Shown: in pieces, positions 22,516-34,949 of the stretch
How positions within the stretch are numbered: the first letter of the stretch is position 1
Layout: each line of letters opens with the position of its first letter
Source: Thysanoteuthis rhombus
Lineage: Eukaryota; Mollusca; Cephalopoda; Oegopsida; Thysanoteuthidae
Assembly: GCA_963457665.1 (NCBI GenBank)
Contig: OY735202.1
Span: forward strand, 53,651,351-53,715,350
Direction: 5' to 3'
Length of the DNA: 64,000 bases
Translations under genes and position numbers: made by a program
Notes under the pieces: generated by a model
Database searches by the model: none
Told to the model about the DNA's origin: nothing
What the model saw: the letters and a program-made list of their open reading frames with translations, nothing else

Positions 22516-23599
22516 GTTTAATAAAAGCTATTGAAAACGTTATGTTTTTCCTACCCTTCAGTAAAATATATAATATCGCATAATGCATGAGGAATAAAAA
22601 AAACATCCAAAATGCAGTATAATTTCATTTATTTCATTTTCAGCATCAAACCTGTTAAAAATGAGAAATGTCAATGCATTATGGCAACAAAGCAACAAAT
22701 ATGTAGAATTTGGATCTTTAGATAAATTCAAACCAAAAAAAGCAGTAACCATGTCAGGTTTACTGTTTTATTTCTTTCAAATTTGCAGAAATGATAGGAT
22801 AAAATATATCACTGATTTTAGCTACAAAAGTATTGATTGCATTCAAGGTTGTACTGTATTCAAGTAAATATAGTATAAATATCAAATTAATGAGATTAAA
22901 TATCAAATCAATCGATCTTTTGTAATTGTAACCCATTAACTTTTTTCAACCCATCTATAATTTCCTCCTCTGAGTGATCTTCCCTGGGAGATATTTTCTT
23001 TGTTGTTTTTTCTTTGAGTAGGTCAACTTTCACTTCTTTGATATCCATGTCCCCTGTCCAATTTCACTGACTGACAATAGTTGAGCCTTAAAATCCAATA
23101 TCATTAAATACAGGACACCCTCACAGCCAGTGAACTAAAGAAAAGAAGGCACTCCCAGTTAGATGAATGTAGCTCACAGACCACAACACACTCCCCGACC
23201 CCAATACTGGCAAATTCCCCCCCCCCCGTCTTTATTGACAGGCTACCACTGATTTCTGGCCTAAGAGAGAGAGGCCATCATGCCTGCCAAGAGTCAATTG
23301 TTCCATAACCTCCGGGGTTTTCTCCCAACCCCTTCCTACATCTTCATCTTCAACATTCTCACCTGCAAATATCTCATCATAATTTATTGGATTGAGAAAA
23401 CTATGCCCCACCCAGAGTAAAAGGAGTAAGGGCATTGATGGATGATTGGACAAATAATAAAATTGTCAAGCAAATGGTTAATGATTGAGAATGAATAAAA
23501 CTTTCCCAACCCACTGACATTGTCTCCTTATGACACAAATCCATTTGAAATGTCAGTCGAGTCTGGACCTAATCGCTTGTACCAGGCTTACAGCTTTCA

Positions 23600-24120
23600 C
23601 TCATCTTTAGCTGAAGCTGAAGGGGTCTAATCTTTTCCTCTCGCACCTGATCTTCACTTTAACCTAATGTTTAAAGCATGAGATCAGTTGTTTACAGGAA
23701 ACAGACTCACCCTCATGAACTTCCTTCAGTGGTGTGTGCCACACCACCATTCTTGCTACTGTTGGCAGTGTGTGGAAGACTATCATACTTGTCGGAGACT
23801 ATAAGGGTACCATGTTGTCGCAAATGTAATTGATGTCTAAGGACAGGAAAGGTATACTGGGCTCCATGTGAACTGCCATCTTCTCGACATGCTCCCAGGG
23901 TAGGTGGATCTTTACATAGTGGACAAAAGCATGCTCTGGTGTTTCTTCCATCTCCCCATGTTGCACCGAATACAGTCGAGTAGGTCCGCTTTGCCCATCT
24001 TGAAAAGTATGTTGTTGAGAGGCAGTGCATTCCGAGCCAACCTCCACGTAAGGGAGAACTCAGAGTTGTTTAGGTAGTCGGCACCTGGAGCCAAGAACCA
24101 TTCAAAATAGAGGCCAAGTT
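23600..24120 (-). pseudogene. LINE C-terminus with zinc-finger-like segment
   Basis: On the minus strand, FEWFLAPGADYLNNSEFSLT and WRLARNALPLNNILFKMGKAD are followed by DCIRCNMG (CxxC), and in a shifted frame HAFVHYVKIHLPWEHVEKM. This order (W.LARNALPLN..CxxC..AEHAF.HC..I.PLW..VE) is the C-terminal zinc-finger region of many LINE polyproteins (zf-RVT type). A later frame gives NSSKNGGVAHTTEGSS and VKIRCEREKIRP. At least two frameshifts are needed, so it is dead. The relic probably fades out near 23100. Confidence 0.65.
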
Positions 24121-25234
24121 TGAATTCAGTGCTAGCTGATGCTAATTGTTCACATGACCTTTTTCAAGTTCTTCTAATTGGTTAAATTTTGTCCAATGGA
24201 AAAGTTCATAATTTTAACCCCTGAACATTTTGAAATGGGGCCCACAACAAATTTCACAAACATGACAAATGAATTCAAACAGAAATAATTTATACTTTTC
24301 TGAGACTTTGGAGCAAAGAATACCATATCAACAAAGATATTTAACATAAGAAATATCCTAAATTATTTCATTTTAAAAGTATGTTTTGAAAAATATAAGT
24401 CATTAATTATTCTAGTCTTCCTGTGACAAACAACGAGGAACAAGAAAACAATAAAATCACGATAAAACTTTTACTCATTTAAATTTACCAAAACAATTTC
24501 AACCCATTCACTTTAGCTCTATTGTGTAAAACATTTATTCTTTAGAATTTACAAAAAAAGAAAGACTACATTAAATTACTTAAATAGTATGAATTCAGTT
24601 AAAATATTTGTAACTACTGTTATCCTCTCAACTGATGCCTTTTATCCGAATGCGTTTGTAACTTGCAGTAATCTGTACTACACTGCTGGCCTTTTGCCCA
24701 CTGGCTTTTAACTTGATGCCTTCAAACCGGCCACTACAAAATAGCATCCAAAATTTAATATAATTAATTAGGAAAAGATATAATGAGGGTTATTCAGTGT
24801 GTGGAATGCAAAATCTGGAAGAAAAAGATTCCGAACCCAACCTTAGCCCAAAGGCTTTTCAATACATAAGACTTTAGAACCTTTCAAGAATTTGTTTTTA
24901 GAAAAACCGATTTAAGGCTTTCGCAGGGTTACAAAATTCCAATCCATGGTGTAGAAGTGAGACTTCGAAGTATTCGATTACTTCCCTTGAGAAGGTTGCA
25001 ATCTAGGCTTCTTTGATATTTCTATTTTCCGGCTTTTGATTTTTGTGCTTCTTTGAAATTATAATTTTTGTGCTTTCTTCAAGTTTTTTTTTTTTTGCAT
25101 GGGGAGGGAACACTACCTTCAAACCTTAATGAAAACACAATAAAATTACTTGAACTGATTGATTTTTTTTCTTACAAAAACGGAACTTGACGAAATGAAC
25201 GAGGGGATGTAACATAATACCTCGGAGCCTCACT

Positions 25235-25345
25235 TCCGTACAAAGGACGGAAAGTAACGGCCCAGTATACCATACAGTTTCATTGTTAATTGACACCCCT
25301 GTCGCTAAAACCTAAAAAATCGATTTTTCTGAAATCTAACAAATT
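25235..25345 (+). repeat. Dispersed repeat R1, partial copy (tail only)
   Basis: AACGGCCCAGTATACCAT, then CATTGTTAATTGACACCCCT and CTAAAACC, matches the tail of the 40498 copy (AACGGACCA..TTACATTGTAAATTGACCCCC..CACTAAAAACC). Confidence 0.45.
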
Positions 25346-26104
25346 CCTCAAATGTTGCACAGTCCAATGGATTAAAAGCACAAAAATAATTGACGAAGAA
25401 ATTTTTTTTCGACTTGGTTAACTAAAGTGGATCTTGACCTTTATTGGTAAATAAAAAAAAACATAACCAATAAATAACTCTTAACGTGAGTAATCTGCGA
25501 CCGGTGCCAATTTCATTTTTTAGAAAAATGCGGGGGCGATGTTTTGATGAATACACTATACTAGTTCGGAATTGGATCTTCAAAAGAAGAATGTTTCATT
25601 TCATTAATCGAAAAAGAAGAACAGATGAAAAAATTGACTTATTCAGACGATAGGATATCAATATATCCCCAGGGTAGTAAATAAACACTAAAAACACTAT
25701 CGTGACTTCAATGCATGCAGGGAAGTTTTTTTTTACACGGTGGGTCAGAGTGAGCTAACCAGGGATGGGGGATAAGAAAAGAAAAAAAGAAGAAAAGGTG
25801 CCAAAGGTATTTGGGGGAAGTAACCAAAACATAGAAGTCTTATTCTTATATTTTATAAATACTGGGGGTGTATTGATTTTAGATGGTCAACGAGATGAGT
25901 AATGGACTTATTTTACTATTTTGACTGTACTGCTAGTCTTTTTTTAAAAAAAAGGTCCAGTGTGAAAAACAGACACATGCAGTTCAAAAGACGGAAATTA
26001 ACTTATGGAAGTTGTATTTTTTTGTAATAAATTCTTCTTCGGTATTCATTCTTGATAAGGGACAAAGTTGTCACGCGTCAGATATCACATTTCTATCACG
26101 CTGC

Positions 26105-26135
26105 GAGAGAGAGAGAGAGAGGGGGGAGAGACAGC
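26105..26135. repeat. (GA)n / G-rich simple repeat
   Basis: GAGAGAGA run followed by GGGGGGAGAG. Confidence 0.9.
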
Positions 26136-26690
26136 CAGAGGGAGGGTAGTTTCGCATCTTCTATCAGAGAAAAAACCAAGAGAGCTTAGCTTGGTTTGGC
26201 ACAAAGCCAAATATAGAGGAATTGAAGCATAGGATAATTGTGTTGAACCAATCTTCCAAATGGTGAGGGGCTGCCTGCTATTCTAAAGATCAGCATACGA
26301 AATCCAAGCTTTTAACCAGACTCGAACACCGACCACTGGCGCTCGTGGTCCTAGAATGAAAATATACAATCATCTCAGTAGTACCTCATTGTATGGTCTG
26401 TCCCTCTTGGAAGATTATAGGAAAGAAAGGGCTCTGAATGATCAAACTCTTGTGCTCAGGACAGCGACTGACCACAATCTGGTCCTGAAGGATGATATCT
26501 ACCGGATTTGTTTGATCACCTTTGCTTTCTGCAAAAGGTACGAGTGAAAACTTTCCTGGTGACTGATATTTTAAATTTACTCATTTTATAATAAGGTCAT
26601 CTAACAATAACTGACAAGAAATCATATATTCTCAGAGTATAACATAAGCAAGAAATTCATAAATAAATGCAGAATTATAAAATCTCTTAC

Positions 26691-26730
26691 CAAAATAGAC
26701 CGGTTTTCCACATTTGTGACATTTATTCAT
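26691..26730 (-). CDS. CRIP1: CRIP-type LIM-domain protein, first coding exon
   Basis: The minus strand reads ATG at 26730 and encodes MNKCHKCGKPVYF plus one base, then a consensus donor GTAAGAG (26684-26690). C4 and C7 are the first two zinc ligands of the LIM domain; CRIP proteins conventionally begin with this short CxxC segment followed by VYFAER. The exon is phase 1, and its leftover G joins CT at 297-296 to make Ala, giving [11 protein letters not shown] across the junction. The exon has only 40 coding bases, too few for simple ORF finding. No other ATG is needed upstream because the LIM motif starts at residue 4. A 5' UTR of unknown length continues to the right. Confidence 0.9.
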
Positions 26731-28100
26731 GACGAGGTTCAACATCAGCTTGGTATAAAGGTTTTACAAAAGTACAAACTACTGAAGATCAAAATGTTTG
26801 CTTTTTTAAAAACCAGGATCCCAAGAAAAGAAGCATGAACTTGGGTTGTGGCAGCGATGATATTTTTAGCATTATGTTAACAGGATACATAACGTAGCTT
26901 TTTCTTTTTATTTTTGAATATTGCTCTGGTACTGTTTAATTTTGAGGCTTCTGCCATCGTTTTCCAAGAAGTACTTGTCTCAATTCCCTCTCGCTATCTC
27001 AACCTGCAAAAACACCAAGATGAAGGGTTAGAGAGAATGATTGAAATGAAATCCCTTTTAGTTTTTTAAAGATTTTTTAATAGACCAAAGCAAAGAAGAA
27101 AAACATCGAAGTGTACACTAGCTTCAATAATTGAGTCGGATTATAATAAAGATATAATTGCTACTTACTTTACTTTTCTTCTTTACTGTGAATGCCGAAT
27201 GAGAAGCGTGTTATTGACTGAGAAAAGCATCATGCATATTGCATGATGTGTGTATAATTATGCGAGATCATCATCATCATCATCACAGGACCGTGTATTC
27301 TGGTAGAAAACTAAATAAATTATTGAACACTGTTCAGGAGAATTACAAGAGAAATGAACAAAATTCCGAAATTCTCTAAAAAGCAGTTTTTATTTATTTT
27401 GGACTTCTGCTAGAACACTACGAGTGAGTAGTAAATGACAAAATCGCCTACTGTAGCAGACAGTCGTGTCGTTAACAACAACAATCGAAAGAGAAGTGGT
27501 CACGGCTGAAGATTAGTAGCAGTAGCAGGTGTGTTGTGGTAGCAAAATTTTGATGATCACACAACATGCAACGCTTGGCGGAGTCAGGAAACTGAGGCAG
27601 GGGGGAACTGGATCAGTGGTTAGGAAATGGGAATGTCAGGCAAGAGAACACCAACAAAAAAGTTTGTGACGTTCGCGTGGCATAGAAACTGCTAGTGTGT
27701 TATTGTTAGTCTGGCTTAGTATGTAGAGCAGATGAATGTAGGGCGAAAGAATTGAGTTTCTAACATTGTCATGGGCGTGCGCTGCCACTTTTCGGGGGAG
27801 GGGGTATATTTCCGGGGGGCAGGGGGTCAAAAGGATATATTTGGAATAGCTGCAACCAAGATACCAACGGATAACAATACTAACGTTCAAACTTACAATA
27901 TCCGTAACCTTAAGTGGAAAAGCCTGATCCGGTTCTGGTGGCCTCAGTGGACACCCATGGCCGCCGTTGCTCGGGCTCGTTTCACATATTCACACACAAG
28001 ATGAAACTCTGATTGTAGCGAATCAGTTTGATAGTGACGAAGAAAACTAGGCATAAAAAATTTGCTAGGCTGTGATCTTATTTTTGCTGTAGAGTAGAGA
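26731..28100 (-). promoter_or_regulatory. Probable 5' flank and promoter region of the CRIP gene
   Basis: This is the sequence upstream of the CRIP start codon in its reading direction; it contains no transposon I can name. CpGs become frequent, with a G-rich, CpG-rich patch at 27770-27825 and another at 27955-27985. A possible 3' splice site (TTTTTGCAG, 27007-27015, minus strand) would allow an upstream non-coding exon. The transcription start cannot be placed from sequence alone. Confidence 0.35.
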
Positions 28101-28829
28101 CAGAAGAAGACTAAAGAAATGTCTGATGCTATCTCAGGTGCTAAAACGGCGAGGAAAAAAATTGCCCGGCATGTTCTGTTTCGTACAATTAAAATGAAGT
28201 ACTACCAAGTTGAAGTTTGTCATTCTTGTAAAATTTACGATAATTAAACAAATTGACATTACATAGCACTGTTAACAATCTTCTATTTCTTCGTTCCCGC
28301 AGAACTACAGAGAATTCGTAAGATGAATAAAATTGATAAACTGAAGAATGGAGATGAAAAAAGAGCCGTATAATCCGAATTCACCAAAATACTAGAATGA
28401 TAAAGTTGTAAGCCTGTTATTCATTTACATACATAAGCCATCGATACTTATTTTTTGTTGTTATTATTGGTGGCTAGGATGGGATTCCTGCCTGGAACAT
28501 CTGGCGCCAACTGACACTAAAATGTATCTTGTTTAATTCTCTCCTTTATGGATAGGTTAATCGTAACATTTAACAAATATGATAAAAGTATAACTAGAAA
28601 GCACTCAGAGAGTGCATACCTGTCAACGCCCTTAACAAAGGATGCAATTGTGCATTAATCCATCCAAAGATTAAATCCCTTTCTGAGACCCATTCCCTAA
28701 CTTTCCACAAGCTTTTAGAGATATCGTGTGGATAGACATGAACTTTTGATGTACATGCATCCCCCCCCCAATTTATTCACTTCTCCCGAGAACCATTTCA
28801 CACCCATCCACAAAGTTTCCGTGAAATTC

Positions 28830-28888
28830 ATCATCATCAGTCTTTTAACATCCGTCGTTGGACATCGACCTTCCCCAGGATTCGCCAC
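28830..28888 (-). mobile_element. 59-bp 3' tail of an RTE-like LINE
   Basis: The minus strand reads CCTGGGGAAGGTCGATGTCC, AACGACGGATGT and an ATGATGATGA tail, closely matching the end of the LINE at 7318-7722 (CTAGGGGAAGGTCTATGTCC). It interrupts an S170 monomer between AAATTCAT and GAACTTTTG, so it arrived after the array formed. Confidence 0.75.
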
Positions 28889-28989
28889 ATGAACTTTTGA
28901 AGATACCGAGTGGATAGACATAATTAACCAATTCTTCCCACTGGCGTACCGCAGGTTGGGAATGGGCAACGGGTGACCCCATCAGAGCA

Positions 28990-29230
28990 ATGACGCCATG
29001 ATGTTTTGGCAGCATGGAAATCCAATATTTACCGCTACCTTTAACGCTATTTTCCAGCAATTTCAGCCATTTTTAAAAGCTATTTTCCAGACATTTTAGA
29101 CGAATCTAACCATTTTCAATTCTTAGAAATGTCCGTAAAAGGCTAGCAGTGTTTTTATGGCTCATTTTGGCGTATTTTGACATTTTTAGGTCAATATAGC
29201 GCGAAAAAATTTTGATTTAGCAACACTGAG
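28990..29230 (+). repeat. Dispersed repeat R3, copy 1
   Basis: Ends in TTAGGTCAATATAGCGCG, AAAAAATT and TAGCAACACTG. A homologous 0.25 kb block is at 46640-46890. It is AT-rich with repeated ATTTTTAG/CTATTTTCCAG words and no coding. Confidence 0.6.
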
Positions 29231-29966
29231 TAACCGATCTGGGTCACACCAACCCTAAGAACGCCACTGCTTCTTCCTTACCCTATTGTCCACCCTTCCA
29301 CAAAACTTCATTGAAATTCATTGAGTATTTTTGGAGATGTCATGTGAACAGCCGGCCTTCTTCAGGTGTCAGTCGTAGGCGATTAGCTGGTGGGAATTTC
29401 GAACCGAACCCTCTTTTTTTTCTTTGATTTTACTTATTAGAGTGGCTTGTTATAAGATTTCTCAAAAATGATGAAATGTTCTGGATAATCTTACCTTAAA
29501 CAGACACGCTACTTTCGTGGTTGTTCCACACTTTTAGAGGAATTATGAGTTTTAAACATCTGACTTTTTTGGCTATCTGATATTTAACTAAAAATAAGTT
29601 CAAGTTAATAATCAGATGCAGCTTGTCTCTATGCTTAGGTGTGGGGAACGTTTAACATAGCTGTCTCACCTTTCCTCTTCCTTTGGCAGTCAACCAGAAA
29701 ACATTGAAAAAAAGAGAAGAGTCTTCAGACGGCAATTATATATGTACAAAGTCATAATCTTGGATACTTTTAAGCTAATTACTCATTATCTATACTTTGA
29801 CCATCAATATATTCTCGTATTTCGTGTATTACCCACCTTCACCGGAACTCTCTAGTTTGGAAAACGAGTCAAGTTCTATCATCCATTACAGTCGTTTATT
29901 ATGGTAAAGCAAAGTCTTATTTTATTCATTACAATTCAATGAACAATAAATTTTCGGAATAAAAAT

Positions 29967-32330
29967 ATGTACGAACTCCCGAAACCCGAATGCTTGGATA
30001 CATCTCCAAAATCTGCCTCGTCAAATAAAGTATTTAATCATTGGTTTCGGACGTTTTCAGTGTTTATGATAATAATATCAAGCAAAACAATTTCAGTGGT
30101 AGTAGATGAATACCCTCGTTTTCCGTTCGCTTTTGCTTGTCCCACATGACCACGGATGTAGCTATCAGATGTCAAATATTTACCGTGTTCGGGATGCCTG
30201 CATACATCCATTCTATGGATAACAACTAGCTGAGCAACTCCCTCTAACACTCAAGGGTACGGTCAGTGGGGTGTTACAATAATATTGTCTTGGCTTCTAA
30301 AAATCTTCAGGAATCTCAGTGCTGTTCGAAGTACTCTATTCCATCACATCTTCACTTTATACTGCAACCTATACTACGCCTCATGAAAGACTTTCTTATG
30401 TCAACTCAGTGGTCATTCCTTGCCCTCCTGACTGGCTATTCTAGGTTCTGTCTTGTTGCACCGTCATGTTCACGCCAATAAGTATGAACCACTGGTCGAT
30501 GAGATGCAGTAGTTGGAGGCTCATGTGCAGTTTACCGATGGAAGGGAGTTCCTGTGCGTGATTAACTCTAGATTGGCAACAAGTCGCTAAGTGAGAGGGC
30601 AGTTCACTCCTACACTGAAATGATTTGGAGGATTTGAATAAGCACCATTCTCTTGTCTCGTTTTCTTTAGAATTTGTTCAACATTTTATGCAGCTGGTAC
30701 GGTTTGACATCGACCCTGACTCTGAGACAGCTAGCATGCGCTGGAAACATTGTCTCATATTTTAGACGCTTTTATCAACTGACGGCAGAATACTCAGGTA
30801 AGACAATACCGGTACTGTTGGTGCTGCTGTGAGTCCATCCACTTCTGTCACCCTCATTGTCCGGCCTCTCTTCTGTGAATTTTCTTCCTAATTCTTTTCC
30901 TTTTCAGAATGTTCCAGGTTCTTCTTCAAATCTTATCGAACAGTCCTTCACTGCCGCTTCGGCAGGTCATAAATGTTTCCTCTGTGACCTCAGCCTCCCG
31001 ATCCTCCTGTCCAGCTAGAGATGCTAGGTGCCATAAGTGTGGGAAGGTAGAACATTTTTTCCAAGTTTCTTGGTCTCCTAAAACTAATTCTTTCAAAGTG
31101 TTATTCTACTACAATGAGGATTAGAGTCAATGGAGTTCCTATCAATGCTCTGGTCGACAATGGCTGCTCAGAAAACTTGACCAATTCATGTATAATCAAG
31201 GCTAATCGATGGCAAAGAAAATCATGGCCCAATATTACATTTCACCTTGGACTCAGAATCGGATCGCTACCGTCAAAAACATGAAACCAATACATGTTAA
31301 CCATCATCAATGAGTATTACTTTTGTCTTTAACTATCTTGATGTAAGATTAGGAACGGTTAAACAATGTTTCTGTTCCCCATTCGCCATATTTGGAATGC
31401 CTGCATATATCCATTCAAACCACAAAGCCTCCTTTTTGTCGGAGCAACTCAAAGGTTTCTTATACTAACAAAGAGTGGACGTAAGCCGAACAACTCTCTG
31501 CAACCCAAGGGTAATGGATAATGCAGGAGATACAATGGTATTATTTAGAAAACGCTAAAGTTGGCTGCCTCCACTAGAAAGTGTTCCGTTGCCCATTTGG
31601 AAGAATCTCCTCCCTGAAGCTTTGTACGCCACCCGGTCCCTGCGATCAACGCTACACCGCATGAAAGGTTTTTCCCCTGACAGCGATGAAGCTCAGTGGG
31701 GACCTCAGCCCCCTCGTACCTCTCGCAACTTGGCACGTTGGTTCGTTATATTACAACCTCTTGATGAAAGAAGTAAAGCTGATTGAAACGAACATGCAGT
31801 ATGCACTTGTCCGTCTACCGGATGGAAAAAATCAATTGTCTCCCTTAAGGGACTGGTCCTTGTTGGAGATGTACCAGAACCTAATGACCGTGAGGAAGGA
31901 CCTACATCCCCTGTTCCCACGAACGCACTGGGTTATCACCCTGCCGACGTTGCTCCATGTACGTCACCTACAGGCTCCCTGGAGAAGTCAAATCTATCCT
32001 CTCGAGAGGACTAGTTTCAAAGAGACTGATATGCTTCAAATGCTGATAACTGTTTAGCGCCTCCAAGCTCTTAATCTGATGCTCCATCTTCGGACTGAGT
32101 GGCCTGCAATTCAGAGAAAGCGGAAGTATTTCAATTCAAAGCCAGGCAGGTGGATCAGTTTCGATATATCTCCAAGCCAGGAAGATTTAGTGCCAAAGAA
32201 GGTTCGACCATAAACTACCCAGGGGCTCTCAAAGGACCCTCAGGAAGTCTCGTAATTGGAATGAATTTATCCCCTATGACTAAATATATGCATTGGGGAG
32301 GATATTGTGATTAGCAACAAAAGTTACCCT
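29967..32330 (+). pseudogene. Scrambled Ty3/gypsy element with two integrase copies
   Basis: In order: a gag N-terminus (PKPECLDTSPKSASSNKV, HWFRTF); fused directly to integrase core (VVDEYPRFPFAFACP, then in a shifted frame TVFGMPAYIHS at 30191); an integrase C-terminus (KYEPLVDE, FTDGREF near 30480-30560); a second gag N-terminus (RFDIDPDSETASMRWKH, 30690); a zinc knuckle CHKCGKVEH (31021) with its last Cys changed; a protease segment NALVDNGCSENLT (31150) with DNG in place of DTG; then integrase again (FAIFGMPAYIHS at 31394, SFLSEQLKGFL, LPEALYATRSL, YALVRLPDGKNQLSPL to about 31850). No reverse transcriptase remains. Many stops; a dead composite. Confidence 0.75.
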
Positions 32331-32689
32331 CCCCCCTTTGTTGGACAACCATACTGGGGTTATCTCTCCATTGGGGAACTTTTCTGTAGAAGCTGTATAA
32401 TGAAATAGCTTGCTACACTTTGATCCAGTTGGGCCAGAGTAATTCTAAAGCTGGATAAAGATTTATAAGTTCTGTCCTCTTGTCCTGTTTTCATTGCAGA
32501 CTCCTTCCGCCTTGGCGAACTAGTTTTCTCTTAGTTCTTCTACTTTGTTTCAATCGGACCTTTGTTCAATCTGAAAAAATGATCTGCGATTATAAGTGAT
32601 GGAAATGGGTTTGGGGAACTAGGTATACGATAAAGTTTTATCTAGGATTTATGGCCAGGGATCAGAGAGATGTTTGTCGTTTTCGCTTA

Positions 32690-33115
32690 CGTATGATTAC
32701 TATGTTCTGGTTCGTGGCTCACGGAGACAGTGGCATTGTGATAGTCTATCTGCATTTTATTAAACAAGTTTGGCTTTTCTTTTTCTTTTTTCTAACTTTC
32801 AACTTTGGCCTTTCTGTCCCTTAAACAGGTCTGGCCTGCCAGTTTGATGACTTTTGTCTCTTTTTTTTTAAACAAGCTCTTTTTTCTTACTGAAATTTTT
32901 TTTCTGAAACAAATTCTTTTCTTGGTACCTTTTTCACTAGATCTCACTTCTTGATACTATGTCACATTCTGATACATGAACGAATGTGGGTGTGAGTTGG
33001 AATCCCACTTCTGATACCATATCATGTTCACTAAAGTATAATCACTATGTTCTGGTCCGTGGCTGGGAAAGACAGTGACATGGTAACAGTCTACCGGTAT
33101 TTACAGCAGAAGCCA
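32690..33115 (+). repeat. Pair of ~65-bp direct repeats
   Basis: A block at 32692-32755 (CTATGTTCTGG, TCGTGGCTC, AGACAGTGGCAT, AGTCTATCTG) recurs at 33046-33108 (CTATGTTCTGG, CCGTGGCTG, AGACAGTGACAT, AGTCTACCGG). They are about 352 bp apart, and pyrimidine-rich DNA lies between. They may be relics of an LTR or of an element tail belonging to the preceding gypsy copy. Confidence 0.55.
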
Positions 33116-33645
33116 ATGCTTCATACAAGTGGTTCTATCTGGTTACTAATTTGCAAATGGAATGAGGGAAGCGAATCCGTACAGCCAGCAGTTCTGGGGT
33201 ATATAAGACCTTTTGTGTAATTTTATTTTTCATTACTAAAAACCGTCGAACAGTATTGTCAACAAAGGTTTCTTCAGTTTTCAAGTTGGCCTGGCTGGCT
33301 ATGTGTGTACGTATCACGTGTGCAGGCCGCACCAATAAAACTAGAGGGCTGAAAATTTGAACATTTACTCTATATTATGCGTAGAAAAAAAGACTTTTTG
33401 TTTTTTACACCCCTCCCCCCAATAATGTTTTAGTGGATGGTTCTATTCTAAACGTAAGTTTTTGCTAAATTGATCATTTAGTTCATGCCTGGCGGTATCA
33501 CACCTGTTTTTTTGTTTTGTTTTATTTTGTTTAAATTTAAACTATTTTAGTGATCATTGCCGAACAAATTGTGAGAAAAGTGATTTATTCATCGATCACC
33601 ATATTTTCCAATCTTTTAATTGATCACCAATAACAAAAAAATATT

Positions 33646-33872
33646 TGTATGTCAATGGACAATGTATGGATAAGTGATGATTTGATTAAGATGAAAGATA
33701 AAGTGAGACAAGCGTATGTCCAGTTAGACGTGATGTTTAATACTGTATAGTGGGTGGGTAAGTGATTTCACAGGGAAGGGACGTAATTGTCTTTCAGCAT
33801 TAATATTATTAGATTTGTTAGTAGCAGCAGCTTTATTGTTTAATAGAATTATTTATATGATCATGTATGAAC
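33646..33872 (-). repeat. 3' LTR of the Mag-like element
   Basis: Partner of 37097-37331. The inner edge is set by the adjacent polypurine tract; the outer edge is the shared TGTATGTC. Confidence 0.75.
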
Positions 33873-34299
33873 CTCCTTTTTTTAATGTCTCTTAGCAGGG
33901 AATATAAGAAGGAAGTGTAATTGCTCGAATTAGTGTGTGTTTTTGAAGGAGTTTGAAAATTTTTATCCTTTATTTTTATAATTAACTTTGAAAGTTGTAG
34001 GGGAGATAATTTCTTTTTATTTTCCAATTCACTGTTGGTTGGGTCATGTTCATAGAGTTTCTTCTATGTCCTTTGCTAAAGTAGTTTTTCACAATGTCTT
34101 GGGAGAATTTTATTCATCCAGTCCGTGTTCTCGTTTCTTATTTTTTTGGTTGATTTTGTTGATATCGATTTGCTAATATCATTGTGAGCCTGTGATCATT
34201 TGTTTGATATTTTCATAATCGAAGTCAGGGATTATTTGTATGCATACTTTTGTTTTGAGAGGATGACGTCGATTTCGTTTGATACAATTTCCTTATTCA

Positions 34300-34875
34300 G
34301 CGATTACTAAGTATGAATGAGGTTTCTGTAGTTTCTTAATTATTTTAACCTTTCTATTCCAATTATTTCCAAATTTTATGTGCGCACTGTCATTTGAATA
34401 AGGTATTAGTAATTTATGTGTTGAGTCATTTTTCCTGTTTGTGATGTAGTTTTTTTATGATGTTCAGAAGATTGGTGCGAAAGTTTCTGATCATGGGTTG
34501 GCTCACAAGAGATGTTGTGCGTAAAGTCAAGTGTGCCAATTGTGGATTATTGTTGTTCTTTATAACATTTTGAGAGTTTTATTGTTTGTTTGAATTGTTT
34601 GAATCTTTCTGTCATTCCATTCGAATGTTGGTAATTTGAACTGATTTTAAGTGTTTGAAGTGCCATTGATCAGCGAATGATTTTAAATCATGTGACTTAA
34701 ACTCCGGTTCGTCGTTTCTAACAACGATTTTAGGAATGTCGAATTTCGCGAATGTTTTCTTTAAGTATTCTATTAATGTGGCAGATTCGAAATCTTGAAA
34801 TTGATGTAAATCAAAATATTTTTGGTTAGAATCCGTTATAAGAATGTATAATCAGCGATATAAATGGAATATATA
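34300..34875 (-). pseudogene. Mag-like element integrase core
   Basis: The minus strand encodes KYFDLHQFQDFESATLIEYL, FAKFDIPKIVVRNDEPEFKS, FADQWHFKHL and later MTERFKQF-like text. This matches the DDE integrase core (SRYFE..L......LI..LK..FA..G.P..VVSDNGPQF) with the second catalytic motif altered (RNDEPEF for SDNGPQF). The C-terminal tail decays into 33880-34050. Confidence 0.75.
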
Positions 34876-34949
34876 TGTTGCAACTTTTGTCCATGATGAA
34901 ACAGTAGAAATAGTCGATTACGGTGACCAATGCATATAGAACAACTTTT

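Larger units (their letters stand above)
298..26690 (-). other. Intron 1 of the CRIP gene (26.4 kb)
   Basis: The interval is bounded by GTAAGAG on the minus strand at its right end and TTTTAG at its left end, and joins two halves of one LIM domain in phase. It is almost entirely transposon and repeat sequence, described separately. Stretches with nothing recognisable are 1700-2220, 2340-3990, 4960-6280, 10200-13600, 14250-16550, 22520-23100 and 24130-25230; these are AT-rich with only short chance ORFs. Confidence 0.85.
28640..29400 (-). repeat. S170 satellite element, reverse copy, with nested insertions
   Basis: In reverse complement this contains the S170 blocks (GAATTTCA..GAAATTT, TGTGGA.GGGTG, AGTG.., TGTCCACACGATATCTC..AAAGTT) found forward at 38080-39145. 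It is interrupted by a LINE 3' tail (28830-28888) and by repeat R3 (28990-29230). No common terminal flank is recognisable on this copy. Confidence 0.6.

Noticed and set aside
26285-26345. tRNA-like B box on the minus strand (GGTGTTCGAGTC)
   Set aside because: No A box at the proper distance upstream; at most a fragment of a tRNA-derived repeat.
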